NCBI GenBank assembly: GCA_907165135.1
Contig: OU015569.1
Coordinates: 9,672,501 to 9,736,500 of the forward strand
DNA length: 64,000 nt
Reading direction: 5' to 3'
DNA from: Oikopleura dioica
Taxonomy: Eukaryota; Chordata; Appendicularia; Copelata; Oikopleuridae
A program made the translations under genes and the position numbers. A model generated the notes under the pieces. The model did no database searches, had not been told where the DNA came from, and saw nothing but the letters and a program-made list of their open reading frames with translations. Positions 28,810 through 42,486 of this stretch are shown in pieces. The first letter of the stretch is position 1. The number at the start of each line of letters is the position of its first letter.

Positions 28810-30124
28810 TTCAACACTTTCCCGATTCTTGTCGTTTTTTTTTTCTGAAAGCCTCGTTTTCAAAAAGATGAATAATTATGCTCACGCGTTAATAAAACAT
28901 AAACGGAGACGGTAATGTCTTTTCTGTCTGCAAATATCTAAGTTAGGTATTCTCAAAATTGAAAACTACGATTTTTGCTTCAGTAACTGCGAGAAATGGC
29001 AAATATTTAAAGATATTCATTTGGCTTCATCAAGTCTTCTACTCAATCTCTCTTTTTCCGAGAAATGGTTTCTTAGGGGTTTCTAGTAATGCTGCCGTTT
29101 CAAAAAGTGATTAGCAAGTGCAATTAAAAATTCAGAGGCGATCCGACCACGGCTGATCCAGCTCGCTACTGGCGCGCTCTCTGATTGGCGAACTCCCGTA
29201 AACGAGCTTTTATCGCTTTGAAAATTTTATTAATAAAGCCAACTTTGCTGCAATAAATTATCAACGTCACGCTCTTGGATTGACTGGCTTGATAACTGAG
29301 ATATCAAAAATTTAACATCTTACCTGATTTCTTCCAGAAGTCCAATAAAGTTCAAGTGCTCTTAATAAAAAAATTCGATTAAATCAAACTATCTGGTATG
29401 AGTCAGTGAAAGCGTATAAAGTAGTCTTTGACAAGTTTTGACTTTTGCTAATCTCGAAAATCGCGAAAAGTAGTGCAAGCGCGCCCGACTGACACAGCTC
29501 TTTTTAGCTTGTTCAGGTCACTTTTAGTCCCACTTCAGTAACTCTATCAAGTGGTCTGGTTCGCCTCGCCGATTTCCAAACGAATTAAGCTTTTGACGTT
29601 CGATGCTCAAGAATATTCTCAATTGACCAACGGTCCTTTTACTTCTGGACATTTGTTAGAATTCTTCCGTCTGTAATATCCGTGATTGAAACTTATAATA
29701 TTTCGATTTATAATATTTTCTAGATTTATTTTTGTGGTTATTTCTTATCAGTCGAACTTGACTGCTGCTTTTTGACAGAGGGAGGTGCAGGTGAAAGTCA
29801 AAAGAAATATAAGAAGTGGAGCTTTTGTACAGGACGATAGGAATACTTGATCGCTTGCTGTGGCGCTGCTATGACGTCTTATCGGGATTCAAAAATGTCA
29901 GGCCGAAATCATTTTCGTCGAATTCTTAGAGATTCTTTAGAGATGTAGTTAGGGAGCAGGCTTTCAGCAGAGGCCCAATCAGAAGAATCTCCCGCGCGTG
30001 GTATAAAAACAGAAAGCGCGCGCCGACAAGCGTTATTCGATTTTTTCCTGAAAGAAAGATTCTTCCTGAATTCTGAATAAGAAAATATATATTTTTTGAC
30101 TTTTATTTAGCAGCATAGCATATT
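28810..30124. promoter_or_regulatory. Divergent upstream region between LRRFIP and Polo-like kinase
   Basis: About 1.3 kb between two head-to-head genes. Near the kinase it has GGTATAAAAAC at about 30000 (TATA box) within a GC-rich patch. ATTGGC (an inverted CCAAT) is present near 29184. No coding frame is convincing. Confidence 0.5.
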
Positions 30125-32327
<2,203 letters not shown>

Positions 32328-32648
32328 AAGCTGAAGTGACAATTTATTTCACTTATCCGATAAGAGCATCGCCACTGCCACTTACACTTTATACGAGCAA
32401 TAAAGAATACACTAATTGATATCAGAAAAATCCACTACAGAGCTAAAACAATCTTAGTGCTGTACGCTTTTCGTGTCTAACTTATTGCATTTACCTTCTA
32501 AATTTTACGGCATTTAAAAAAAGCAAGAGAGCTGAGATTAGCATGCATCATCAAAGACATAAGTTGTCCTCATTTCGAGAACAATTTTGTTTGTTTCACC
32601 AGTTGCGAGCAAAAGATATGCTATGAGGTGAGATTTTAAGATATTTGT
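32328..32648. other. Intergenic, about 320 bp
   Basis: 3' flank of the Polo-like kinase gene (AATAAAG near 32399) facing the 3' end of histone H3. Nothing else seen. Confidence 0.4.
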
Positions 32649-32664
32649 GGCCCTTAAAAGGGCC
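32649..32664 (-). promoter_or_regulatory. Histone mRNA 3' stem-loop (H3)
   Basis: GGCCCTTTTAAGGGCC on the minus strand, a 6-bp stem with a TTTA loop, 24 nt after the H3 stop. It is recognised by stem-loop binding protein for 3' end formation. The flanks ACC and ACAAA are the same in all histone copies here. Confidence 0.92.
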
Positions 32665-32688
32665 GGTTTTGATTCACTAAGTCGGAAC

Positions 32689-33108
<420 letters not shown>

Positions 33109-33149
33109 TCAGTGTTTTTGAGACTGTGAGCAAAATGGCGATTTGCGGC

Positions 33150-33200
33150 TGCTTATATAGGCAAGGTAGCCAGGGGGACTCGGTGCGGGAGACAACCTGC
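33150..33200 (-). promoter_or_regulatory. H3 promoter: TATA box plus shared histone element
   Basis: Reading the minus strand, GGTTGTCTCCCGCAC (33197-33183) precedes TATATAAG (33159-33152), about 60 bp before the ATG. The same element precedes H4 (62631) and the 44.5-kb H2B. Confidence 0.7.
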
Positions 33201-34355
33201 GGGAATTCTAGAGATATTTTGTTTTGGTTCTGCCTGGTTCTCCCAAAGAGTCAACAACAAGCAACGTGTTCTGGAGAATACTCACGGAAAACTTTTATAA
33301 CGTCGCTCGATTCATATCTTCGACCAAATTATCAAGATTTTCTTCGTTGATTTCTATAATTATAAAAATACAAATCAGTTTCTACAAACTAAGTTAGCTC
33401 ACAAGCAACTTTATACATACTTATACTTAATACATAATAATACTTTTGGACATTGGCAGAAAGAATTCGAACTGCTAATGACCACAAGGTCGTCAAATAG
33501 TTCCACAGAAAGACCGACAGAAAGACGATTGTAACTTAAGATCAGCGAAAGTAGGAGTGCAATGACTTACTATTCGATGCCTTTACACTTCCTATCTTTC
33601 CACGGATAAGAAGTTTGCAAAATGAGTTGCTCTTTTGTTGAGATGTGGTTGGGGCTCGGCACATCGCATGTGAGCTCTCGCGGCCAATGAGGTGTCGGCG
33701 AGACAGGAAGGGCGAGCTCTCTCGCGGTCGAGTTCTCGACACTCTAAGTGAAGTTGGAGAAAGTCGAGTCCTTCCGTTTTATCGAAAGACTCATCTTGGT
33801 CCAACTTACTCACACTGCCGAAATACGTTTATCAGAAAAACTTATTCCGATATCTGGGTAAATCTCTAACTCTCCGTCTCGAATGAAGGCGAAGAGAAGA
33901 CAAAGAACTGGGCTCGCTAGATAAACTTGTTCACTATTCCTAACTTGCCGAGTACTTTATCTGCTCGACAGCCGAGAAATTATGTTTATCGCGATTTTCG
34001 CGCGGAGCGAAATGAGAGTCTGACATCGAAATTCTGACGGAATGGTGCTGCATGTGCTGTAGTAGGGCGCCGCCCAGGTACAGCGCCCTCGAGTACAGCC
34101 CCAGTCTGGTTCTTTCGCGAGGCCGAATTCGCGAACCTTTCTTTCCGGTAGCATCTGGCGATATCAAGAAAGACTAACGAATTTCTTTATCGAAAACCGT
34201 CACCGTTTCCTTTTTCGGTCGCTAAGAATATCGAATCAATAGATAGTGTGCAATTGAGGAAAGTTGAGGAAATCGTGACGAGCGATTCCACCTCGCCTCA
34301 GCAGGTAGCCATAGATTTCAGTCTACTTTCGTAGATCAAGGTTTTTTAAATTTGT
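33201..34355. other. Intergenic between histone genes, about 1.15 kb
   Basis: Short frames only (for example minus strand 33813-33592), none with a supporting splice structure or homology I recognise. TCTAGAG-type motifs appear near the H3 end. Confidence 0.35.
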
Positions 34356-34371
34356 GGCCCTTAAAAGGGCC
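34356..34371 (-). promoter_or_regulatory. Histone mRNA 3' stem-loop (H2B, pair 1)
   Basis: The same GGCCCT-TTTA-AGGGCC hairpin, 25 nt after the H2B stop. Confidence 0.92.
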
Positions 34372-34396
34372 TGTTTTTAAGCGTCAAGTAAAATAA

Positions 34397-34735
34397 TTAC
34401 TTAGACGCGGTGTACTTGGTGACAGCCTTAGTACCTTCGGAGAGGGCGTGCTTGGCAAGCTCTCCGGGGAAGAGGAGTCGACAAGCAGTCTGGATCTCCC
34501 GGGAGGAGATCGTCGACTTTTTGTTGATCTTGGCGAGGCGGGAAGCTTCACAACCGACACGGTCAAAGATGTCGCACACAAACGAATTCATGATTGACAT
34601 GGCTTTGGAGGAGATTCCCTGGTCGGGGTGGACCTGCTTCAGCACCTTGTAGATGTAGGTCTGGAAGGACTCCTTTCGGGCCTTTCGGTACTTGCGGGCG
34701 GCGGTGGCGGCGGGCTTGGCGGGAGTTTTGGCCAT
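34397..34735 (-). CDS. Histone H2B, cysteine-containing type (pair 1)
   Basis: 112 residues, intronless: a short basic tail ([15 protein letters not shown]), then the histone fold ([20 protein letters not shown]) and the AVTKYTASK end. The fold has three Cys (FVCDIFD, VGCEAS, TACRLL). Canonical animal H2B has none, and the H2B at 44507 has only the last. The open frame extends upstream of this ATG, but that part is promoter sequence with the TATA box and is not coding. It is divergently transcribed with H2A. A near-identical copy lies at 60139-60477, with one residue difference in the tail (Thr to Ala). Confidence 0.96.
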   Translation of the reverse strand: MAKTPAKPAATAARKYRKARKESFQTYIYKVLKQVHPDQGISSKAMSIMNSFVCDIFDRVGCEASRLAKINKKSTISSREIQTACRLLFPGELAKHALSEGTKAVTKYTASK

Positions 34736-35028
34736 TTTGGTGTTTTCGACTTTTTTCAATTGTCGGACTGTGGAAATCTCGCTCAAACGCGGCCTTATAT
34801 ACACATTGCTGGGAAGGATCCGCCTACGCTGCTCTAGAAAGTTTCTGGAGAGAATTTGTTTTTCTCTCTGCGCTTTCCAGAGAATCCGCGCGTTGGTCGT
34901 TGTTGTTTTTCTCTTTTTTGCGAAAAAAGTTTCTAGAGCGGACTGTTGTTCTTCCCAGCCGTGCCTATATAAAGGGCCCGGGAAGGTGGGGCTGCTCATT
35001 CTCACTTTTTACTCTGAAAGTGCAAGAC
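34736..35028. promoter_or_regulatory. Bidirectional H2B/H2A promoter (pair 1)
   Basis: 293 bp between divergent starts. TATA boxes: TATATAAGG on the minus strand for H2B (near 34795) and TATATAAAGGG at about 34965 for H2A. The centre has roughly mirror-image TTTCTAGAG/CTCTAGAAAG and TTTGTTTTTCTCTC blocks. The GGTTGTCTCCC element of the H3, H4 and 44.5-kb H2B promoters is absent. Confidence 0.75.
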
Positions 35029-35397
35029 ATGTCCGGACGAAAATCCCTCAACAAGAAGACCAAGGCTGGCAAGAAGAGCCGCTCCGCCCGCGCTGGACTT
35101 GCGTTCCCCGTCGGCCGAGTGCACCGAATGCTTCGCAACGGCAACTGGGCTGATCGAATCGGCGCCGGTGCTCCAGTCTACTTGGCCGCCGTCCTCGAGT
35201 ACCTCACCGCCGAGGTCGTCGAGCTGGCTGGCAACGCCGCCCGGGACAACAAGAAGAGCCGAATCAACCCCCGACACATCCAGCTCGCCGTCAGAAACGA
35301 CGAAGAGCTGCAGCGACTCTGCGGCGGAGTCACCATCGCTCAAGGTGGTGTCCTCCCCCACATCAACCCCGTCCTTCTTCCCAAGAAGAAGAACTAA
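35029..35397 (+). CDS. Histone H2A (pair 1)
   Basis: 122 residues, intronless. The N-tail [20 protein letters not shown], the H2A signature [12 protein letters not shown], the docking region, and [13 protein letters not shown] at the end place it as core H2A. It lacks an SQ-E/D-Y end, so it is not H2A.X. Differences from vertebrate H2A include NWADRIG and LQRLCGG. A 3' stem-loop follows. The protein is identical to the copy at 60771-61139. Confidence 0.97.
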   Translation: MSGRKSLNKKTKAGKKSRSARAGLAFPVGRVHRMLRNGNWADRIGAGAPVYLAAVLEYLTAEVVELAGNAARDNKKSRINPRHIQLAVRNDEELQRLCGGVTIAQGGVLPHINPVLLPKKKN

Positions 35398-35426
35398 GGA
35401 CGTCTTTTAGACGCTTCTTTAAAACC

Positions 35427-35442
35427 GGCCCTTTTAAGGGCC
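35427..35442 (+). promoter_or_regulatory. Histone mRNA 3' stem-loop (H2A, pair 1)
   Basis: GGCCCTTTTAAGGGCC, 29 nt after the stop. The flanking sequence AAACC and ACAAA is shared by all seven histone genes. Confidence 0.92.
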
Positions 35443-35680
35443 ACAAACAAACAAATTCTTTTCTCATCTAGAAAAGTGCCCCATCATCAAAACTGCGAGC
35501 ATTAACGGGACATGAAAGAGCGGATCCCCTTAAATCTCTTTTGTGGACAGAAAGGGCAGCCTTTAAAACATCTCCGCTTCACTTTTTCCATCTTATTTTA
35601 TGACTTCTGTCCTAAGACCCGCACTAAAATAAAAAGTAATTAATCGCTCAAAATACATTTTTCCGTGATTTTCAATCGGA

Positions 35681-36238
35681 ATGGTAGAACGTGGAAGAGA
35701 ATCACTTCTAGAGGAAACATCAGATATAGGTGAGGTCGACCTTTTCCAAACACTGACACTTTTTTATTTTGAAGAGAGCGAAGCAAGTCCTGAAGTTCAA
35801 GGAAAATTCAAATATGAAGCTTATATTGAGAAAACACGAGTGAGAAAACTCGAAAAAGAAAATGAAAAACTTAAAGAGCAAATATTAGGCTGGTTTTCAT
35901 GAATCGATTACGGTACTTGACCAACTATTAAATTAACTTTACTCGAAACAAGTTCTTAAAACGGAAGTGCAAAACCGCTTTCAGAGATTCAAATGTCACA
36001 CCAAATATCCGAGATAGAGCGGCTAAAGACTGAAATACATGAGATTTCGACGATCAAGACGATAAAGGAGAGCAAGATTTGTGGCACAGGATTTCGCACA
36101 GTTTGGTTCTGGATGTCCACTGTTCTGAATGTTCTTTTTGCGCTGGTGATCCTTTCTGCACTTTTGTTTGTTTTTCGTATAAAGCCGGAAATCTGTAATT
36201 TCAATCAAAAAGAAGACCTCAATTCCACATCATTCTAA
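35681..36238 (+). CDS. Coiled-coil protein with C-terminal membrane anchor
   Basis: Exon 1 (35681-35729) and exon 2 (from 35775) join by a 45-nt GT-AG intron. Ending exon 2 at 35888 with a GC donor (35889) and using the TTTCAG acceptor at 35984 joins exon 3 (35985-36238) in frame. The heptad coiled coil then runs unbroken (KLEKENEKLKEQIL then EIQMSHQISEIERLK). The result is 138 residues: acidic N-terminus, coiled coil, one membrane span (TVLNVLFALVILSALLFVF) and a 17-residue tail, as in tail-anchored proteins such as SNAREs. It is not recognised as a specific SNARE. If the GC intron is wrong these would be two tiny frames of 58 and 81 residues. Confidence 0.6.
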
Positions 36239-36690
36239 TTTGTGAAAGAAAAAATGTAATTTTAATCGAAGCGCGACTTTGTTTACCAAATAAACTTTTC
36301 AAGTCTTTACTCTTTGATTGATGAAATTCTGTAAACTCATGTAATGGAACGTAGAGATCAATTTCGGGTACAGTTTCTTTTATTCGTCGACGACGTCTCA
36401 AGCCGTTTCCGCGATCACTAAAAATTCCACTGACCTCACAATGTTGAAGAGTCATGATTGTGCTCTTATGACTTGATTAAATCAGAGAAATTTCCAACTG
36501 TTATTTGAGTCTAAAGATGTGCTGAAGTCACAGCTATTTTAAGAGAATAATGGAAAATATCTATGCGTCAGGAGACTCCGTAAGCAGACGTCTACTATTT
36601 TCTGTTGAGAAATTTTCTCTGGACTTTCATTAAGAGGACGGAAAGGGGTATTTATTGAACATTCCCCGGTGATACTGTGGTATATCGAAA
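36239..36690. other. Intergenic, about 450 bp
   Basis: AATAAA at about 36290 fits polyadenylation of the upstream gene. A 78-codon minus-strand frame (36455-36219) overlaps that gene's 3' end and has no other support. Confidence 0.35.
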
Positions 36691-37874
36691 ATGGCCATTG
36701 TTAAAGTGAGACGATTAATTAGATCCCTTAATATGCGCCAGGACCTGAAACTTATTCGACGACCTTTTTCAGCTTCATTCAAAGAGATGGATTTTCTTCG
36801 GCGGAGCGCTATTTTTACGAATTGTCTTTATTTAGTTTCAGCGATCATTCTCGCCGTCTACAACACAAAGGTGCAAGATAACATTACAGTCATTCAATAC
36901 TTTGAATGAAGACTAATATCATAGATAGCACAATTTCGTAGAATATAGAATAAAATCCTTTATTCTATATTTTTAAGGACTACACTGAACACGAATTCGA
37001 TATTTTAGACTTGGTTGGAATTGACCATTTTTCTGTGCAGGACTGGAGAAATAAATTGCTATGAATTGCTAGAAACGATATTTCTTGACGATATTTTGTT
37101 ACTCCAGATAAGACGGCCGTTCTTGTTGCGATATTCGCGATCATTTCGATAGTTTTAACACCAGTTTTCTTGATATGGCTTTCATATATTATAGACCTAA
37201 TACATACGTAAACAAAACATCAATATCAAGAGGTAGATAACTATCCATGCTGACAAATGGAGCTGGCTCATTACGTCACTTCTTTTTGCCGGAGGAGCCT
37301 TGACTCTAGGAGCATTTACTATTTTCTACTTAGGTGAGTATCATCTCCATCTTCGATTCTCGAAATCAGTTTCAGGAATATCTCATATTCAATGGAAATC
37401 GATTCGAACAACTCACTGGCCAAATCTGCATCGCGAGCTTTTCGATGAACTGTCTCCAGCAGGAAATTCGACTTGGGATGAGCTCCAAAGAAAATACCAG
37501 TGCTGTGGCATAAATGGATCCGCCGATTTTCTCGGATCAGCGTGGGCCGCCTATGAAGAGAATCTCTACAATGCGGTCCCGCGAAGCTGTTGCAAGGACG
37601 AGAATAATTTTCATAAATGCGAAATTGAAGGACTTTGGTCACAAATCCACCAAATCGGTTGTCAAACTGTGTTATCTACTGCTCTGTATGAGCTTAGCTG
37701 TCAGACTAAGGTGCGCCTATTGAAAATATTGAATTTGGTATTAAAAAATCGTATTTTTAGATAAGACTAGTTGTCCTCTCTCTTGGGGAGTCCTTGCTGT
37801 TCATCCTTTGCCTACTGAAAATTATGATTTGGAAAAGGAAAGAGTTTGAAAAACCATCGTTTTTTTCAATATAG
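36691..37874 (+). CDS. Tetraspanin
   Basis: Six exons (36691-36870, 36978-37047, 37108-37207, 37263-37333, 37376-37710, 37761-37874) give 289 residues. There are four hydrophobic spans: FTNCLYLVSAIILAV, AVLVAIFAIISIVLTPVFLIW, WLITSLLFAGGALTLGAF, and VVLSLGESLLFILCLL. Between spans 3 and 4 lies the large extracellular loop with the family motifs KYQCCG and PRSCC plus further Cys. Tetraspanins organise integrins and other receptors in membrane microdomains. Intron 2 fits only with a GA donor (37048, after TGG-A); the others are GT-AG. The N-terminal cytosolic part is longer than usual. Subfamily not determined. Confidence 0.82.
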
Positions 37875-38497
37875 AAGTTATTATACGAACTCATTACAGG
37901 GGAAAAGAAGAACGTAGTAGAAAAACAACGGTAAGGTAGTCTTGCAACTAAAAACTAATACAGTCGAAGCCAAGGACAAGCTAATCTTCAAGATTGCCGA
38001 CTTCTACCGTCGATTTAACAACCATCAGTAAGCTTTTACAGATTTGACCGTTAATTTTCATGTCTTGCTGTTCAATAAATGAAGTCACCATCAAAAAAAG
38101 TCTTTACTCATAATTAGAGTGTGTCAACTTCCTGCAGTTGAGTACAAAAAAAAACAAGAATCAAAAAACGAGGCAACTGAAATGTTTTGTCAAGAGTATG
38201 AGCAAAGAAGTGCAGTCATTCTTTATTCCATTCTCGTAGACCGTTATAAAGAAATAAACACTATCAGTTCTTTTGAAGCGAGTATCTCTCGCTTTGGAAC
38301 ATTTGAAACCTTCTACGTCATATTTCTTCCCATATCGCTAGGCACTAGATCAGCTTCTTGTCTTGGCAGCTGTGTTCACTTGGCAGTTACTAAAAATCAT
38401 AAAAATATATTCATTCTAACAAATAATTATCATTGAAGCAATTTTTTGCGGAGGCTACTTACTTGATAGGCCACCGAAGGTATTGTTGAAAAATAAT
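37875..38497. other. Region between convergent tetraspanin and nuclear receptor genes, about 620 bp
   Basis: At 37964-38032 an acceptor (TACAG) is followed by 22 open codons ending at TAA, reading VEAKDKLIFKIADFY. This could be an alternative last exon of the tetraspanin, but no donor could be matched. A 105-codon frame at 38119-38436 has no ATG and no support. Confidence 0.3.
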
Positions 38498-41400
38498 TTA
38501 ATTGTAACTAGATTCAGGCATGTCTCGACCGATAACAGTGGTTGAAAGTGGAAAAGGGACATTCGGCGTTTTCAAAATGTGCCCGATCATCATCGGCGCA
38601 ATGTGCTCGAAGGGCTTCATCGTCGCTTTGTGCTGTATCATCGAGTGATCACTACATTTCAGTAAGCAAGTGAAAGAGAGCTCTATGCTTGCCTAAATTG
38701 TCGCAGATACGTGAGAAGCATTAGTAACCGAGGCAAGAGTTTCTTTTCTAGAGGATGGTTGCGCGCGATGAATTGTCTCAGGAGGTCGATGTAGTGTTGC
38801 TGCACATTATCAACCTTGGCGTCTAGTTCCTTGGAATAGTTTCTGTCTGGACTAAATAAGGTCAGCGCAGTCAACAGCGCCAAGAGGTGCGTCGAAGAAG
38901 CAGTTTTCTTTATTCGAGCGAACGTTTCGAACACGCTTTTGCCAAACTCCTGCGTTGAAAGACCGCTCAGTCGGGCTTGGTTGATGACTGAACCATCAAA
39001 GGTTGTGACGCACTGAAAAACAAACTTAATACATATATATATTCAGACTGAATGCTCGAACAGGTTGTTTCTGAGGCGTGGCTATTATCTCAGTTACTGA
39101 GGCGTGCAGACTATCAACAAGTGTCATGAAAAAATTCTGAAAGAATTTTGTCGTTCCCTGCGGGCAGCCTCGAAATAATGTAACATAGGGATGAAACTTT
39201 GTTCCAGTGCTACGGGAGATATAAATAATCAAAACGTGGCTGTGTTTGACAAGTTGGCTTTTGAAATTTTGGAGCCTCTTATGGTAATTTAGAGTTTATG
39301 AACAAACAGTCTGTTTGAACTTACTTTTGTTAGAGGGTCGTACTTGGTGATGGACTGGAGGACGAAAATCTCGATCAAGGAAGAAGAGAGAATCTTTACT
39401 TGGTCATCAAAGGAGAAGACCTTGAAGGGCGATAGATTCTTGGCGAAGCTAACAATCAAGTTCACAATGAGTTGGAAGAAGCTCTCCATTTTCAGCTTCT
39501 CTTGCTGCGCCGCAGATGATGACTTCTGGATTGCAAGGTATAGAGGAGCAAGCACCTGCTTTTGCGATTCGATGTCTAAACAAAAGCTAAATAAAGAATC
39601 ATGAAAACTGAGTTGGGACAAGTATATTTTTAAATATATTTGACCATTGTCTCTGGAATTGGCGATGCTCGTCGAGAGAAACCTTTTTGTAAAAGCATCT
39701 CAAGAAGCAAATTAAACTCTCGCCGAGCAGCACCTAATCACTGGGACAATTACGTGCATCAAGACCTTGCACAGAACGGACATGAAATCCCTTACGTGCA
39801 AAGATAGACCACCATAAACGTTCAAAAATTTGATTGATCGAAGAAATCTCCCTGAAAAAATTAGTTTGACAAGTGAGTTATCGATATGCAAAACTAATAA
39901 CGCTGAACTACAGCCATGCACATTTATTTAATTTCAAGTCGATCATTTTTTTAAGTGGAGAACCTTTTATGCAATGCCTGATTTGATCATTTTGATCAGA
40001 CACAACATTTGATTGAAATCTAAAATTTTCGATAACGAATTTTCCACCTAAATTCTTTCCACCACGATTCTATGTTCACGTTGCTTGCCCTAAATTACCG
40101 GTAATTTTATCGAAACAGTTGAGAACTTCCGCCATAAGCTTGTGTTGCTCCTTCACTAGTGGATTGACAATTACTGTCGGGCGGCGCATGTTCTCCAGAA
40201 TTCGTTGGGTGCGAGTTCTGTTCTTTTTTCGGCGCACGTACTGATCGCGCATGCCAGCCTAGCGAAGGAAATTAGTTTTGAACTTTAGGCATGGTGGCTA
40301 CCAAATTTCGCAAAGATCAAGATTTGCGAAATTTAAATATTTACAAAGTTCATTCTGCAGTTGCGCGGTTCACAAACAGAATAAACTCTATTCCTACATC
40401 AATTGAACGAATTCTACCCGCGGCTAACTCTATACGTCGTTCACCGTTTTGTACACAATAGTTAAACCCGCACTAAATTGTGAAAGATCTTTTTTAACAA
40501 TGACGATAATATAGCGGTGGGTTTTATTACATGAAGGCGGCTCTTTTCGGCCATATAAGTTTAAGTTTGAAGAAAATGATTGAACCAATCATAGATCAAC
40601 TTACTTCTTCGCAGCGCCGTAATCGACATTTCTGGCATCGTTGTCGTGGGTGATCGACTACAGCAAGATCGCACTTGTACAAGTTCTGAATAACGCCGTG
40701 GCTTGAGCTTTTCGAGATTAAATCTAGTAACATGCTTAATTTTTCACTATTGCTATCAGAATGACAAGTTGCCTAATAGCCTCAGAACCTTTCCTTATCG
40801 AGTCCGTTTTTACAAACATATTCCAACTTGGACAAGACGGTTCTTCTGAAGAATCCCTTGCAGCCTTAAGATCATTTCGTTAATTAAATTTATGACTCTA
40901 AAAAACAATGACTGAATCGGACCATTCTCTTTGATTTTCGTAAAAAAATGGCGCCATGTCACGAATATGCAATTGGAATGAAAATGATCGTGGAAATGTC
41001 CTTGAGTAAATTTCTTATGTTTTAGATTCTAATGTAAATTTAGAGGATTCAGAAAATTGCAATAATTATTAGGTCTAGTATCGCGATCAGCAGATATACA
41101 TATATTGAACCTGATTATTTGGTGTCAATTTAACGTTTGAATGAGTTAAGGATGAGTGACGTGTTTGAAACACGTTATTACGGACAAGGCATCGATAGGA
41201 ATCTTGTCCAATACGTCTTTTTGAATAGGCAATTTGGGGAAGGGTGCTCCTGTGGCACTGTCTCTCTTGTGGCACTTTCTCTCCTGTGGCACTTGCGCCC
41301 GCTGTGGTATACCACAGGAGAGACAGTGCCACAAGAGAGACAGTGCCACAAGAGAGACATTTTCAAAAGCGTTCCCTATCAGATTATCAAAATGATAATC

Positions 41401-42486
41401 TTCTTAGGGAATCCGCCGGCCCAGCTCCACGCGCGTGGCTCGCAGTTTTTTAGTTTCTATTTTTGCCGTTAGAACTTTTTCTGATTAAAATTTATTTTTC
41501 TACGTGGACGAAACTTTCCTTGACCTTTCATTGTCATTTCGTCAACTAATCATATCTTGTACTTACGGTGAGTTTTTCCGAAAATTTGGATTCTTGATAT
41601 CAAGGATACAGAACTAATGTAACTGTTACATTGTAACATAACTCAATCGTTTATTGAAAGTTTAGTCCACCCAAAAAAATTCATGTAAATCGAAAAAAGT
41701 TATCAAATGGAAAACAACGAGGCGCGCACATAGAGATGGGTCGGTGGACTCCTTAAAATTATCATTTTGAGAATCTGATAGTTGAAAATGTCTCTTTTGT
41801 GGCACTGTCTCTCTTGTGGCACTGTCTCTCCTGTGGTATACCACAACAGGCGCAAGTGCCACAGGAGAGACAGTGCCACAGGAGGCAAATATGACGAAAG
41901 TGCCACAATAGCACCCTCTCCGGCAATTTGGACTTATCGTTTAGCGTCATGGGCTAAAACTGAAAAGAGCAGGGAAATAGAGTTACCCTGATGTTTGAGC
42001 TGGGCAAACACAAATGTGTTCAATGTTGGTCAAACTCGCCGTTGTACGATAGTGCAAATTTCTCGTAGTTAGGCAGCTACTTAAGTATAGACGGGTTTGT
42101 TCGGAACCCTTTCTCGCTAAGATAATGGCGCTGACCACAGAATTGAAATAAAAAGAAAGGCTCCTGACTCATGGTCGTTCCAAAGAGCCCCGAAAGGCGC
42201 TTAATTGACAATTGACAATGAGGTTTATTGCTAAACAAAAAATCCAAACAAAATAAACGCCCCCTTCTTGCAATAACGGTTTGAAAAAGTAATTATTAAA
42301 GAAAAAATAATTAAAATATTAGTAATAGAATCAGCAGACAAATCAGCTTTATAAATTGACCTCGTGCTCACCTTGGCAACTGAGAACATTGTAATGATAT
42401 CCGTCCGCTTTACGTTTGCAAATCTGGCACTTTTCGTCGCCGAACATTTTGACTTGCGGTCCTCTTCGCACCTTGTCCGTCTCCAT
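38498..42486 (-). CDS. Nuclear receptor, LXR/FXR (NR1H)-like
   Basis: The start at 42486 encodes the first zinc finger (CQICKRKADGYHYNVLSCQ). A 1.5-kb intron follows, then 40864-40789 (GCKGFFRRTV), 40701-40605 (second finger, CQKCRLRRCEE) and 40258-40099 (GMRDQYVRRKKNRTRT, hinge). The ligand-binding domain is clear in 39575-39325 (FFQLIVNLIVSFAKNL, FDDQVKILSSS), 39012-38693 (TLFSPDRNY, LLMLLTYLRQF) and 38651-38498. The exon linking hinge to ligand domain (about 40018-39700) is unresolved. The last intron starts GC (38692). The GYHYNVLSC block favours the LXR/FXR group. Oddities: the P-box is CQGCKG, with Gln for the usual Glu, and the second finger has a stretched first loop. It should act as a ligand-regulated transcription factor. 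Confidence 0.85.
41240..41910. repeat. Fold-back repeat in nuclear receptor intron 1
   Basis: Two arms (about 41240-41465 and 41690-41910) are inverted copies of each other. Each arm itself contains a palindrome centred on GTGGTATACCAC and short tandem units of TGGCACTGTCTCTCTTG. The central 220 bp between the arms is unrelated AT-rich sequence. There is no coding frame. It is probably a non-autonomous inverted-repeat transposon or its relic; no clear target duplication was found. Confidence 0.7.

Noticed and set aside
33592-33813. 73-codon minus-strand frame upstream of the H2B/H2A pair
   Set aside because: Starts close to a splice-donor-like GTAAG and has no domain, partner exon or homology I recognise.
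34397-35005. A 202-codon frame containing H2B with a 90-residue N-terminal extension (also 60747-60139)
   Set aside because: The extension covers the promoter and TATA box of the divergent H2A/H2B pair; the H2B start is fixed by homology at the internal ATG.
34594-35397. Long frame containing H2A with an N-terminal extension
   Set aside because: Same reason: the upstream part is antisense H2B and promoter sequence.
36219-36455. 78-codon minus-strand frame
   Set aside because: Overlaps the 3' end of the coiled-coil gene and its polyadenylation signal; no independent support.
38119-38436. 105-codon plus-strand frame between the tetraspanin and the nuclear receptor
   Set aside because: No ATG, no splice support and no recognisable domain.
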